Below are positions 9,645 to 18,684 of a DNA stretch of 64,000 nucleotides, piece after piece. A model generated the notes under the pieces. The model made no database searches. It was not told the origin of the DNA and saw only the letters and a program-made list of their open reading frames with translations. Made by a program: the position numbers and the translations under genes. The stretch is from the IMG/VR virus record IMGVR_UViG_3300032315_001604, positions 62,001 to 126,000 of that record. The stretch is one strand, 5' to 3'. The stretch comes from a virus. Position 1 is the stretch's first letter, and each line of letters opens with the position of its first letter.

Positions 9645-10250
9645 ATGAATCAAGCAATTTTAAACAAATCACGTAATGATAAATTTCTATTAGTATTAGA
9701 CATACCAATAGAATTAAAAAAAAGATTTGATGCAGTTTTAGGAAAAAAATATAATGCCGATACGATTCAGTTTACAACCTTCGGATCACCTGTTCCTGCT
9801 GTTTCTGTTCCTAGTATTGATGTTCCTTATGATGGACAAGTATACAAAGCATCATCATTATCTCGTCCATCATATCAACCTTTAAATATTAGATTTTTTG
9901 TTGATAATGGTTATCAAAATTATTGGCTTATATGGCAATGGTTAAATATGTTTAACAATGCAAAAGAATCTACATCATTAATTGGTGTAGAAGAAGTACC
10001 AAGAGGAAATCGCATTGATGTTAATTTAGGTATATCTATGAAAGATTTGGTATCTATTTTTAGCATTTATGCTTTAGACGAATATAATAATAAGATTATT
10101 TCTTTTACATACAATCATGCATTTCCTGTATCTTTAGGAGAAATTAACTATTCACATCAAGATCCGTCTGAAATTACTTCTGTTGTGGGATTTGCTTTTA
10201 ATCAATTGGAAGTAAAACTTTTGAAAAACGTAAACGAAGCTACGTGTTAA
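9645..10250 (+). CDS. Tail-tube-fold / baseplate structural protein
   Basis: A 201-residue protein beginning 4 bases after the terminase. Residues about 15-110 have a pattern widespread in T4-like phages of aquatic origin: KFLLVLDIP, then TFGSPVPAVSVPSIDVPYDGQ, SSLSRPSYQPLNIRFFVDN, and NYWLIWQWLNM. The succession of strands followed by a Trp-rich helix and ending in a long strand resembles tail-tube folds. It directly precedes the gp27-like hub gene, so a baseplate-tube junction role (gp54-like or similar) is plausible but inferred. Confidence 0.5.
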   Translation: MNQAILNKSRNDKFLLVLDIPIELKKRFDAVLGKKYNADTIQFTTFGSPVPAVSVPSIDVPYDGQVYKASSLSRPSYQPLNIRFFVDNGYQNYWLIWQWLNMFNNAKESTSLIGVEEVPRGNRIDVNLGISMKDLVSIFSIYALDEYNNKIISFTYNHAFPVSLGEINYSHQDPSEITSVVGFAFNQLEVKLLKNVNEATC

Positions 10251-10256
10251 TTTTTT

Positions 10257-11987
10257 ATGGCTACTTTTGATCTTAATAGTACAGCATCAGATTTTACTGC
10301 GGGATTAAATCCAGGAAATGCTACTACACCTATTGAATATTGGGATTCGCAAAAACAACAAAGAAGATTTATACATCAAATTCGTGATCAATTTTATTAC
10401 ATTGAAATTTGGTTATACAACCAAATTGAAGGTCAAAAACCATTTCCTGTTCCTTTCTATTTTGTAAATTCTTTAGCGATTGAAGAAACTTTAATGGATT
10501 GGTTTGTTAAAGGCTGGATTGTTTTTAATAATAATTTTGAAATATTAGAAAGAGGATCAAATAGTAGAGGTTCTGGTACAACTGCCAAAGATAAAATTGA
10601 TGCTCCATACATTTTTAGAACTGATGGAAGAAACAGAATTTCTATAAAAATTTATCCTATACCAAATAATCAAAATTATAGTATTAATATAGGTCAAAGC
10701 GAATCTGAATTACCTAAAAATAAATGGGAAATGTCTTTTGATTGTGTGATATATGATGTTGAAGATTTACCAACTGGTAGTGCTCAAGTAAAATTAAAAA
10801 AATTTTATTTTTGGGATGAAAGGTATCAAATCTTTTTAGAAAAAAATATAGAATGGTCAACAAGTAAAGGCGAAAATGCATGGACACTACCTGATAATAA
10901 AAGAGGAATGTCAGCAAATAAGGCATTATTAGATTTAATTGAAACTGCTTCTTTAAAAGATCCAAAAAGCTCTTTTGAAAATCCTGCTAATATTATTAAA
11001 GTAGGATACTATGAAGGGGGAAGAATCGATAACCCAACTATTGCTTTAAATTATAGTGATTTGTCTTGGGATATGGGGGCTAATACAACTATTACAAAAA
11101 AATTAGTTGATAATACAGAAATTTCTTATAATAACGATTTAATATTTTATACATCACCAGCAAATAATAATGTTTTAGATGACATAGAATATATATTATC
11201 TAATGTAATATCTAAAGAAGGAAATCCTGCATTTTTAAGATTTGGTCGTTCTACTGAAGATAAAGTTTGGAATTTGATAGGATTAGAAAAATATTTCCGT
11301 GATGCGGAAAAAGAACAAGTGGAAAGACTTTTTATTGAAGATGGAGTTGAACCAACAAAACCATATATTCCTAGAGCACCATCAGATTTTAGTAGTGATA
11401 TACAAAATTTTATGTCTGGTATTGCGTCTAGAATTCATCAATATAAATTTTCACCAATGGTGGCAGTAGATGACAATAGAATATTAAATAGTCCTTTACA
11501 TCATTATGATTTTACAACTGGTAGATTTAATATTTTTTATGGTGAAAATACAGCAAAAGAGGTTATAAATCAAATGACTAATGCGGGAAAACAAGGTCTT
11601 CACTCTTTAAAGCAAGCCAGTTCCCATGTACTTTTAAATTTAAATCAAACTAAAAATACTGGTATTATGTTAAATAATATGTTTTCCCCCAAATCCTTCA
11701 TTCCAACGAATTTTCCAAAAATTCAGATGATGAAAGATGCTTTGTATTTAAATGAATCTTTATGTTTTGTTACAAATGGATTGACGATTAGATCTCCAGG
11801 TCGATTTATATTCATAGATCACGTAAATTCAAATGAAGCTAATCCATTTGATGATAGATTTTTAGGCCAATGGATGATTACAAAAGTTGTACATCTTTTT
11901 ACTCAAGATAATTATGTTACAGAAGTCGTGGCTAATAAAATTGATGCGTTTAGTCGTTTATGGCCAAATGAAGATAAAAATTTATGA
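10257..11987 (+). CDS. Baseplate hub subunit, gp27-like
   Basis: A 576-residue protein longer than T4 gp27 (391). The best evidence is the C-terminal quarter: LYLNESLCFVTNGLTIRSPGRFIFIDHV, then NPFDDRFLGQWMITKVVHLF and a strand leading to EVVANKID. This is the typical hub ending in which a tube-like barrel domain carries the PG+FI(F)ID and GQW motifs. gp27 trimers carry the gp5 spike, and the gp5-type gene lies three genes downstream. Its TGA stop overlaps the start of the next gene by 4 bases (ATGA). Confidence 0.65.
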   Translation: MATFDLNSTASDFTAGLNPGNATTPIEYWDSQKQQRRFIHQIRDQFYYIEIWLYNQIEGQKPFPVPFYFVNSLAIEETLMDWFVKGWIVFNNNFEILERGSNSRGSGTTAKDKIDAPYIFRTDGRNRISIKIYPIPNNQNYSINIGQSESELPKNKWEMSFDCVIYDVEDLPTGSAQVKLKKFYFWDERYQIFLEKNIEWSTSKGENAWTLPDNKRGMSANKALLDLIETASLKDPKSSFENPANIIKVGYYEGGRIDNPTIALNYSDLSWDMGANTTITKKLVDNTEISYNNDLIFYTSPANNNVLDDIEYILSNVISKEGNPAFLRFGRSTEDKVWNLIGLEKYFRDAEKEQVERLFIEDGVEPTKPYIPRAPSDFSSDIQNFMSGIASRIHQYKFSPMVAVDDNRILNSPLHHYDFTTGRFNIFYGENTAKEVINQMTNAGKQGLHSLKQASSHVLLNLNQTKNTGIMLNNMFSPKSFIPTNFPKIQMMKDALYLNESLCFVTNGLTIRSPGRFIFIDHVNSNEANPFDDRFLGQWMITKVVHLFTQDNYVTEVVANKIDAFSRLWPNEDKNL

Positions 11988-12298
11988 TTAGTAAAGAACA
12001 ATTAAAGGCAAAATTAGAAAGAAGTAAAATTCAAGAGTTGCAAGGATCTAATAGAAATCCTTACCCAAGTACATTACAAATGGCTAAAAATTTGGGATCT
12101 TCTGTTGTGAGAAATATTCAAAGTGTAGCAGCAGGTAATGATTTAAGATTATCGGAAGATGATGCAAATCGACGTTTAGCAATTTGTCAACAATGTGAAT
12201 TTTTTAGAGAAGATCAAAAAAGATGTGGAAAATGCGGATGCTTTATGTCTGTTAAAACATATTTAAAAGCAGAAAGATGTCCTATCGGTAAGTGGTAA
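11984..12298 (+). CDS. Small zinc-ribbon protein
   Basis: A 104-residue protein whose C-terminal 40 residues hold a Cys cluster: CQQC (68-71), C81, C84, C86 and CP at 99-100 before the terminal GKW. This C-x2-C / C-x2-C-x-C / C-P-x-G-x-W pattern is a common small zinc-binding module in phage genomes. It overlaps the hub gene by 4 bases and is therefore likely translationally coupled to it, suggesting a tail or hub-assembly role by analogy with small zinc-containing hub proteins. That role is inference. Confidence 0.6.
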   Translation: MISKEQLKAKLERSKIQELQGSNRNPYPSTLQMAKNLGSSVVRNIQSVAAGNDLRLSEDDANRRLAICQQCEFFREDQKRCGKCGCFMSVKTYLKAERCPIGKW

Positions 12299-12875
12299 AA
12301 AATTTTTTTAAAATTTCAGTCGCATGAAAATCTAAGATTTTTTTATCATGGTCTGAATTTTCATTTAAACTATCCCAATTTAAATGGTAGTCTGCTAACT
12401 TTTTAATAATATTATTATTAATTCTTTCTGTTTCATTAGCATCAAAAATATTTTTTCTCTCAATAAAAATTAAAAAACCATTTGCTTCATTTTTTAACCA
12501 ATACATTTCGTCTTGAGGATATTCAACATATCGAATATCGGGTATTATGTTTATTTTTCCTTTAATTTTTTCAAAACTATCAATAAAGTAACGTCCTTCG
12601 GTTTTATTTCTCATCAATTTACCATATTCTATCAAAAGTGGACGAATTAGTTCTTTTTCTTCATTATTTTCAGTAAAGGAATCTAAATTAATATTAATTT
12701 TTAACAAATCTTTTAAATCTTGTTTTACTTTATCTCCTGCTATAGATCTGCGAATTCCTTCTAAATTGTAGGAATTTTTTAGAACTCTTATTAAAGCCCT
12801 ACATAATGTGTCTTTTCCTGATCTGGCAGCACCAGCAATACCTATAATATTATGGATTTTTGAGTCTTCAGGCAT
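12282..12875 (-). CDS. Deoxynucleoside monophosphate kinase-like protein (T4 gp1-like)
   Basis: A 197-residue P-loop protein. The N-terminus IGIAGAARSGKDT (11-23) is the Walker A form typical of dNMP kinases of the T4 gp1 group and related phage kinases, where Asp follows the Lys. RNKTEGRYFIDSF and INIIPDIRYVEYP look like the substrate and DxRxx(E) motifs of this family. It would phosphorylate dNMPs to feed phage DNA synthesis. It lies on the opposite strand to the surrounding structural genes, overlapping the zinc-ribbon gene by 17 bases, so it must have its own early promoter. Confidence 0.75.
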   Translation of the reverse strand: MPEDSKIHNIIGIAGAARSGKDTLCRALIRVLKNSYNLEGIRRSIAGDKVKQDLKDLLKININLDSFTENNEEKELIRPLLIEYGKLMRNKTEGRYFIDSFEKIKGKINIIPDIRYVEYPQDEMYWLKNEANGFLIFIERKNIFDANETERINNNIIKKLADYHLNWDSLNENSDHDKKILDFHATEILKKFFTTYR

Positions 12876-12915
12876 AAGTTTTTAAAGGATATATTGTAAC
12901 AACTTTTCTTTAAAA

Positions 12916-12922
12916 GTAAATA
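12916..12922 (+). promoter_or_regulatory. Late-promoter-like box GTAAATA
   Basis: GTAAATA lies 7 bases before the ATG at 12930, in the divergent gap after the dNMP kinase gene. This is where the late cluster would need a restart after the interruption. Confidence 0.5.
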
Positions 12923-12929
12923 TTTTATT

Positions 12930-14342
12930 ATGGCAACATCAGGAATTACTCTAAAACAACTAGAAAAAAACACAAAATTAAAAAAACAAGTTTTAGATTT
13001 TTTAAAAAATCAATTAATAGGGCCAAATCGTATTAACAAATATGCTTGTGTTTTAGGTGTTTTATGGAAAGGATATGATGCTTTAGGTGATACGTTTTCT
13101 TACAATGGTCAACAAACCTATGGAGTATCAAAAACAACAATAGATTATGTAAAAAATGTTGTAGCTCGACAAAACTTTGCATACATTAAAAAAAATGTAA
13201 AATATGAAGAGTTTTTAATACAGTATTTGGTAAAAACTCCAGGATGGCAACAAATGACATCCCAAACAGAAGGAGGAGGAACAGGGGCTGATGCGAATCC
13301 TGCTTATGATAGCAAGGTTGGATTTTTAGGATTCCAATTACCTTTATTACCTAATAATCCATTATCAGGATCAGAAAAAGATTCACCACCGTTATGTGAA
13401 CAACTTTTAAATAAAATACATCCTGATTTTACCGACAATTTAGAAAAATTTTGTGGTCTTATAAAAAGTAGAGCTTATTTAGCTTTACCTGCTATGGCGT
13501 TTGGTTCTTTACAACGTGTAGTTGCATCAATCAACGGTGTAGTAGGTGCTTTTCAAAAAATAATTGGAGCAATTTACCGAGGTGTTATGCGAATCATACA
13601 ACAATTTTATGCTTATATAAACGGTATTATTGCAGAAATTCAAAGATGGTTAATGTGGGTTATAGAACAAATTATTCCTTTAGATTTGATATGTTTGATT
13701 CTTGAAACAATACAAGTTTTGTTAGATGATATTAATTTCTTTACATCTCTTTTTTCGCAATCTGGGTCTATATTCAGTTATTTAAATCAAATTCAAAATT
13801 TTATAAATATAGCATCCAGTGCTTTAACTAATCCTTTAACGTTTTTATATTCTTATCTTCCACCAGAAGTTGTACAGATTATAGATTTAGTAAATCAAAT
13901 TGGTACTGATCCTGATGGGTTTTTAACAGACATGCTAACAAATTATGGCTATTCTTATGTAGCAGAAGCTTTAAAAGGAAATATTGTTGCCGCATTAGTA
14001 GATAAATATGGACCACAATTTAGAGCTATTGGTCCAATATCTAACTTTATTAGTCAATTTGGAATTAGTGAGGTATCTGCATACTATCCACCTACTCCAG
14101 CAATAATCGGTCAATCTTGGGGTGCTGGTAATGATAGAGATGCTGTAGTAGATGTAAACTCAAATCCTATTGATGGTGCGTATAAAATAATTGAGCAAAC
14201 AAGTCAAAACGTTTCCGATGCCGTAGGAGATTTAGGAGATGCTGTAAGAAATGTGGGAACAGTTTTAGGCGATGAAGCAGAATATATTAAAAAAATTCCT
14301 AAAAAAGTAAGTGATGGAATTAAAGATGTATTTGATACGTAA
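12930..14342 (+). CDS. Predicted virion structural protein, unknown
   Basis: A 470-residue protein that I do not recognise by name. The N-terminal 100 residues are mixed with several Lys and Tyr. Residues about 185-300 form long hydrophobic and amphipathic helices (for example GVMRIIQQFYAYINGIIAEIQRW and a following LILETIQVLLDDI). The final 50 residues are a charged helix. It is immediately upstream of the gp5-type spike gene in a late cluster, and its helical hydrophobic middle suggests a tail-interior or hub-associated component, but that is inference. Confidence 0.6.
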   Translation: MATSGITLKQLEKNTKLKKQVLDFLKNQLIGPNRINKYACVLGVLWKGYDALGDTFSYNGQQTYGVSKTTIDYVKNVVARQNFAYIKKNVKYEEFLIQYLVKTPGWQQMTSQTEGGGTGADANPAYDSKVGFLGFQLPLLPNNPLSGSEKDSPPLCEQLLNKIHPDFTDNLEKFCGLIKSRAYLALPAMAFGSLQRVVASINGVVGAFQKIIGAIYRGVMRIIQQFYAYINGIIAEIQRWLMWVIEQIIPLDLICLILETIQVLLDDINFFTSLFSQSGSIFSYLNQIQNFINIASSALTNPLTFLYSYLPPEVVQIIDLVNQIGTDPDGFLTDMLTNYGYSYVAEALKGNIVAALVDKYGPQFRAIGPISNFISQFGISEVSAYYPPTPAIIGQSWGAGNDRDAVVDVNSNPIDGAYKIIEQTSQNVSDAVGDLGDAVRNVGTVLGDEAEYIKKIPKKVSDGIKDVFDT

Positions 14343-14350
14343 CATTTAAA

Positions 14351-15778
14351 ATGAACAAATATTACGGAAATTATCTTGGTATAGTTGTAGGTTCTGGTGA
14401 TGATCCTGAGAACAGAAATCGTGTACAAGTATGGATTCCTCATATTACAAATACTTTATATGATGGTTGGAACAATAAACCAAGTGTAGGAACTATTGAT
14501 TTTTTTAATTTTAAAGAAGGAATTAATATACCTGATCCTGATTTAATTACAAGAATTAGAAACGTATTACCTTGGGCTGAATGCGCCTCTCCGTTATTTG
14601 GTGGAGGTTCTCCAGTAACTCAAAATTTTTCAACTGGTCAATCTTCAATTGATGCTGGAAATGCTTTGCAATATGATGATGAAGTTTTATCTGAAGAAGA
14701 TACTTTGGTGCCAGGAAGTGATGTGGATGATATTTTAGAAGTTAGTCCAGAAGCAACACCATTTCAAGAAAATTTACCACCAATTCCAGATACTCCAGAA
14801 AACAATGCACCAAATAGTGGAAACGATTTACCTCCAGTAGAACCTCCCATGCCTACAGTAGAAGGATCTGGACAAACGGAAGTGGTTTTACTTGATGGTA
14901 CAACTGTTGTGGACGCAAATACAGGAGACTACATTCGTTCTTTAACAACTCCAAATGATGAAGATATAACCTTTCCTACTCCTGCAACAAGAACGGATCC
15001 ATCAATTCAAGATACAGGTCAAACACCAACAAAAATACCAAGTATTAAAGCACCTGTAGTAAATCTTAACAATCTTTATAAAACTGCTACAAGTACGGCG
15101 AGAGGAAAATGTATCGATGATGGTAGTACAGGATTATGTTTAAAAGGCGTAAGTGTTTGGAGCTATGCTTTAACAAAAGATGAATATTTTCTTACTGCTA
15201 CTGGAACAAATGCTAATGCGATTAATACAGGCAGAAGTGCCTATTTTCAAGATTCTAATCTTTATGATAAAAGAATTGATCTTCCTAATAACTATATACC
15301 TGTAGTGGGTGATATAGTATCAGATAAAAATCACATCATTACATATTTGGGTAATGATAAAAACGGTAAACAAGTATGGTATAGTGATTTTAAAGATAGA
15401 TCTCCTTCATATTATGTAGAAACTGGTAGATGGAACAATCCACAACTAATAAGATTAAATGATGACGGACTAAAATTAGTAGATAAAAATCCTGACTTGG
15501 CATTAAGTGAAGGGTATGTTGATGCCGTTAATCAGTATCGAGATGAATCGTCATCACAAGACCAAAGCCGTCCAGTTGAACCAGATGATTTTGCAGGTTC
15601 TACATTAGCTGCTGCTGGAAATGGTGGTTATGACGGAACATCAACAGGTACATATTCTGTACCAGATGTGGGTTCAAAGGTTTGGGTATTTTTTCATGGT
15701 GGAGATATACAAAAACCAATTTATTTTGCACAAGCACTTGATCCATCATCATTTGATCAAACAACACAAGGAACATAA
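14351..15778 (+). CDS. 5: Baseplate hub gp5-type OB-fold protein with inserted CHAP-like peptidase domain
   Basis: A 475-residue protein. Residues 1-85 are the gp5 OB-fold start (YYGNYLGIVVGSGDDPENRNRV, then LPWAECASPLFGGG). Residues 435-465 (SVPDVGSKVWVFFHGGD, PIYFAQALDP) are the OB-fold end as in gp5 and VgrG proteins. Between them lie an acidic Pro-rich linker (about 110-235) and a domain at about 240-370 that resembles CHAP/NlpC peptidases: RGKC (C254) after a basic residue, a helix, VVGDIV, then NHIITYLG (H328) and VWYSDFKDR (D346). T4 gp5 instead carries a lysozyme domain after the OB-fold. The enzyme would cut peptidoglycan during DNA delivery. OB-fold assignment is firm; the CHAP call is moderate. 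Confidence 0.75.
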   Translation: MNKYYGNYLGIVVGSGDDPENRNRVQVWIPHITNTLYDGWNNKPSVGTIDFFNFKEGINIPDPDLITRIRNVLPWAECASPLFGGGSPVTQNFSTGQSSIDAGNALQYDDEVLSEEDTLVPGSDVDDILEVSPEATPFQENLPPIPDTPENNAPNSGNDLPPVEPPMPTVEGSGQTEVVLLDGTTVVDANTGDYIRSLTTPNDEDITFPTPATRTDPSIQDTGQTPTKIPSIKAPVVNLNNLYKTATSTARGKCIDDGSTGLCLKGVSVWSYALTKDEYFLTATGTNANAINTGRSAYFQDSNLYDKRIDLPNNYIPVVGDIVSDKNHIITYLGNDKNGKQVWYSDFKDRSPSYYVETGRWNNPQLIRLNDDGLKLVDKNPDLALSEGYVDAVNQYRDESSSQDQSRPVEPDDFAGSTLAAAGNGGYDGTSTGTYSVPDVGSKVWVFFHGGDIQKPIYFAQALDPSSFDQTTQGT

Positions 15779-15781
15779 CAT

Positions 15782-17863
15782 ATGGGCGTAAGCGTAACAG
15801 AAAAAAACGGAAAAAAACAACGTAAAAGAAGAAGAGCAATAAAAACAAGAGCAGGTGGCTTAACTTTTGATGAAAACGTATCAACAGATGATGGTTCAGA
15901 AGTTCCATCCAGAAACGATTCTGTAAGATTAGATCATTCATCTGGAAGCTCGGTTACATTAGCATCTGGGGGTGTTGGTATAGCTTCTGTAGGAGATGTT
16001 TCGTTTAATGCTGCTGGTAATGCTCATATTACAGCAAAAGGTACTATACAAACCACAGCAGAAGGTAGCATTAGAAATTATGCACAAGGAGATATAGTTG
16101 ATGTAAGAGGTAAACAAAATGATACACAACTTGAAGCTGCAAAAAAAATGCAAGAAGGTGTCAACAGTATAGAAAAAGCAAAAGCTAATAAAATTAAAAG
16201 TACTAAAGGAGACGAAGTATTATGTCCAACATGTTCTAAAGAATATCTCACAAATAGGAAAAGTGGATTTGGATCAAGAGCATTTAAAACTATCAGAAAA
16301 TATACACCGCCTTATTTTGGATTTGCCATAGATATTCTTCAATGGCTTTATAATAATTTGGTTGCTCCGATGTTAGATATAGTATCAGGACAATCTCTTT
16401 TGGGAGGAACATGTGGAAATAAAGGATGTAAGAATGGAAAAATAGAATCTCCGAAAAAAAAATTAGAAGCAGGTAACGAAGAAGCTGTTAGAGTCGCAGA
16501 AGGCATTTCTGAAGAAATGAATGAAAATGCTTCTAAATTGAAAGGTGGAAATGTTGTTGATGTTTCTTCAGGGGATAGAACAATAAGAGCAGGATTAGTC
16601 ATGAATGATGCACCTGCTTATGTTGATACCGATACATATCACAATGAAGAATTCCGACATGAAAAAGATACAATTACTGGTGCATATTTTGCAGCAAGCG
16701 GTAAAGGTAATGCTAAAAGAGTAGTTCGAACCGTTCCGCATCATACTGTTGGTAATTTAAATTTAGAAGCTACCAACAGATTATTATTAGTAGCTGGTAG
16801 TCCAGGCTTCGGTATAGAAACCAAAGGACATGGCGATTTACAATTTGGAAGTTTTACTATTAGTGCAGGAGAAGCAGAAGCCGTCATAGCATCAAAAAAT
16901 AAAACTGTTATTAAAGGTAAAAATGTAATAATAGATGCCGAAGATAGAAGTGGTACTGAAGGTATTAAACTTCAATCCCCTCATACAAGAGTGGCAGGTG
17001 CTTTACACGTAGATGGAAATATGTCTATGATTGGAAGTCTATCAATAGATGGTAATTTGTCTGCACCTTTTTTGAAGGTTCCTTCGATGAGACTTCAAAC
17101 TGCGAAGTCAGGATCTACTAAAAGTGTTGCAAATGATGCAGAATGGCTTGGCTCTGCTCAATCTATTACTGCTGCTGATAAAGCTTTGCAAGTGATTGTA
17201 CGAGACATTATGCCAGGTCAACAACTAGATTTAGATTGGATTTTTACTCAAGCATTTGAAATTTTTAACTTAGCAAGAATTAGTTTATTAATAGAACCCG
17301 TTCCTACAGGTTTTGCGTTTTTCTTTGGATGTCCTCCGACATGTCCTCCTATGATTTTACCAATTTGGAATTGGAAACATACTCACACAAAATGCCCAGG
17401 ATCGCATACTCATGATCATACCGTTCCTAAAGGAAATTATTACGATGATCGTGAAGCATGGGGGAATGCAAGAGATGATGCCAGTTCTGTGCCTACTCCT
17501 GCTAATGATAAGGGTGATGGTTTAACCCCAGGACCAAAATCCAACGGTGGAGCGTGTGGAGGGGGTGGATTTGGTTTTGGTTCACCTAATAGCAATGCTT
17601 CAAAAAATAGATTATTAAGAAATCAAAGTTTTGGAATTAATAGCGGAGATGCTTATGGTGATTATGATTTTGTTAATATAATGCCATTGAGTGGAAATTT
17701 TGGTTATGATGAAGATGGCAACATTACACCTATAGATAAAGTTAACTTTAGTGTTAACTTGGAAGGTTGTGCGTTGTTTGATTTTAATAACAGTACAGAT
17801 TTGACTAATTCTACAAATCCAACTCCAAATGACCCATCAAAAGATGGATTGAATGACTGCTAA
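15782..17863 (+). CDS. Central spike needle protein (gp5 C-terminal-like beta-helix) with His-rich metal motif
   Basis: A 693-residue protein 4 bases after the OB-fold gene. Residues about 20-108 read like the start of a VgrG/gp5 needle: TRAGGLTFDEN, RNDSVRLDHSSGSSVTLASGG, then short repeats with G-D/N-x-x (SVGDVSFNAAGN, TAEGSIRNYAQGD). A second beta-repeat region lies at about 255-430. Inserted are two Cys pairs, CPTC (148-151) and CGNKGC (211-216), resembling a DnaJ-type zinc knuckle. Residues 533-546 contain HTHTKCPGSHTHDH, a candidate metal site like the HxH iron sites of phage spike tips. Gly-rich tail after 585. Together with the previous gene this is a split gp5. Confidence 0.7.
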   Translation: MGVSVTEKNGKKQRKRRRAIKTRAGGLTFDENVSTDDGSEVPSRNDSVRLDHSSGSSVTLASGGVGIASVGDVSFNAAGNAHITAKGTIQTTAEGSIRNYAQGDIVDVRGKQNDTQLEAAKKMQEGVNSIEKAKANKIKSTKGDEVLCPTCSKEYLTNRKSGFGSRAFKTIRKYTPPYFGFAIDILQWLYNNLVAPMLDIVSGQSLLGGTCGNKGCKNGKIESPKKKLEAGNEEAVRVAEGISEEMNENASKLKGGNVVDVSSGDRTIRAGLVMNDAPAYVDTDTYHNEEFRHEKDTITGAYFAASGKGNAKRVVRTVPHHTVGNLNLEATNRLLLVAGSPGFGIETKGHGDLQFGSFTISAGEAEAVIASKNKTVIKGKNVIIDAEDRSGTEGIKLQSPHTRVAGALHVDGNMSMIGSLSIDGNLSAPFLKVPSMRLQTAKSGSTKSVANDAEWLGSAQSITAADKALQVIVRDIMPGQQLDLDWIFTQAFEIFNLARISLLIEPVPTGFAFFFGCPPTCPPMILPIWNWKHTHTKCPGSHTHDHTVPKGNYYDDREAWGNARDDASSVPTPANDKGDGLTPGPKSNGGACGGGGFGFGSPNSNASKNRLLRNQSFGINSGDAYGDYDFVNIMPLSGNFGYDEDGNITPIDKVNFSVNLEGCALFDFNNSTDLTNSTNPTPNDPSKDGLNDC

Positions 17864-18684
17864 CTATAATTTGGAATCTTATCAACAAGCATAGCTTCTG
17901 ACAAAGCCACATAATTTTGTGGCTCTTCATCAAAAGTTAAAGTATAACGAGTAGTAATGGGGATATTTAATTTTTGAGAAATATAATCTCTTTGATCGTA
18001 ATAGTATTTTATAAATTTCTTTTCTGTATAACTTATATTATTTCCATTAGCATCTTTAGTAGTTACAGTTCTACTAGCTTCTATTAAAAATAGATATACT
18101 TTAGAATAAAAAATTAATTTAACAGTCCAACCTTTATTTATAAATTCTCTTTTAATATAAGATATTAAACCATCCGAATGAGTGTTGTATTTTACTTGTA
18201 TATAATCTGTAATAAATGTTTGTAATTCTTGGGCAGTAATAGGTTTTAAATATTGATCACCTTCTTGGCATGTCGATGATGCTTCCTGAATTTTTATTCC
18301 TTCGGGATTACAAATATAATTGTTTATTACTTGACAACCACCTGCTTGTGCAATTTCCAATTGGGTAAAAGCTCTTGGTAAAAACTCTAAAGATACTGCC
18401 TTCCATACTTCTCCGAAATTGACTCTTTCGTTAGCACCAATTGCTGATAATTGAGCAAAATAAGAATCTAAAAAATGTTCATAATCAAATCCATTTTCAT
18501 TTTCTATTTTTACAACAGGATCCACATACGGAATATTAGCCAACTTTAAAAGCTGACATAGATATGGAGTAATATCAAATCTATTTAATACGTTCCAACC
18601 AGAAAGACCAGGAATAGCACTTAAACTCCCATATGTCGGGAGTGTATAATTTTGATTGTAGTATGGATTTTCGTAAAATGGCAT
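17860..18684 (-). CDS. Hypothetical protein
   Basis: A 274-residue protein that I do not recognise. It has an N-terminal Tyr/Pro/Asn-rich segment, a middle with three Cys (positions about 116, 123, 139), and a C-terminal half with alternating strands around WTVKLIFYSKVYLFLIEAS. Its 3' end overlaps the convergent spike gene by 4 bases, marking the junction between the late + block and the minus-strand replication block. The composition and size are compatible with a virion component, but no family is visible. Confidence 0.6.
   Translation of the reverse strand: MPFYENPYYNQNYTLPTYGSLSAIPGLSGWNVLNRFDITPYLCQLLKLANIPYVDPVVKIENENGFDYEHFLDSYFAQLSAIGANERVNFGEVWKAVSLEFLPRAFTQLEIAQAGGCQVINNYICNPEGIKIQEASSTCQEGDQYLKPITAQELQTFITDYIQVKYNTHSDGLISYIKREFINKGWTVKLIFYSKVYLFLIEASRTVTTKDANGNNISYTEKKFIKYYYDQRDYISQKLNIPITTRYTLTFDEEPQNYVALSEAMLVDKIPNYS

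Noticed and set aside
14351-15778. T4-type lysozyme domain in the gp5 protein
   Set aside because: The E-x8-D-x5-T pattern of phage lysozymes is not present after the OB-fold; the candidate enzyme has Cys-His-Asp instead.
17905-17924. 7-base-pair hairpin after the spike gene
   Set aside because: It lies inside the 3' end of the convergent gene, is not followed by a T-run on either strand, and could be chance.
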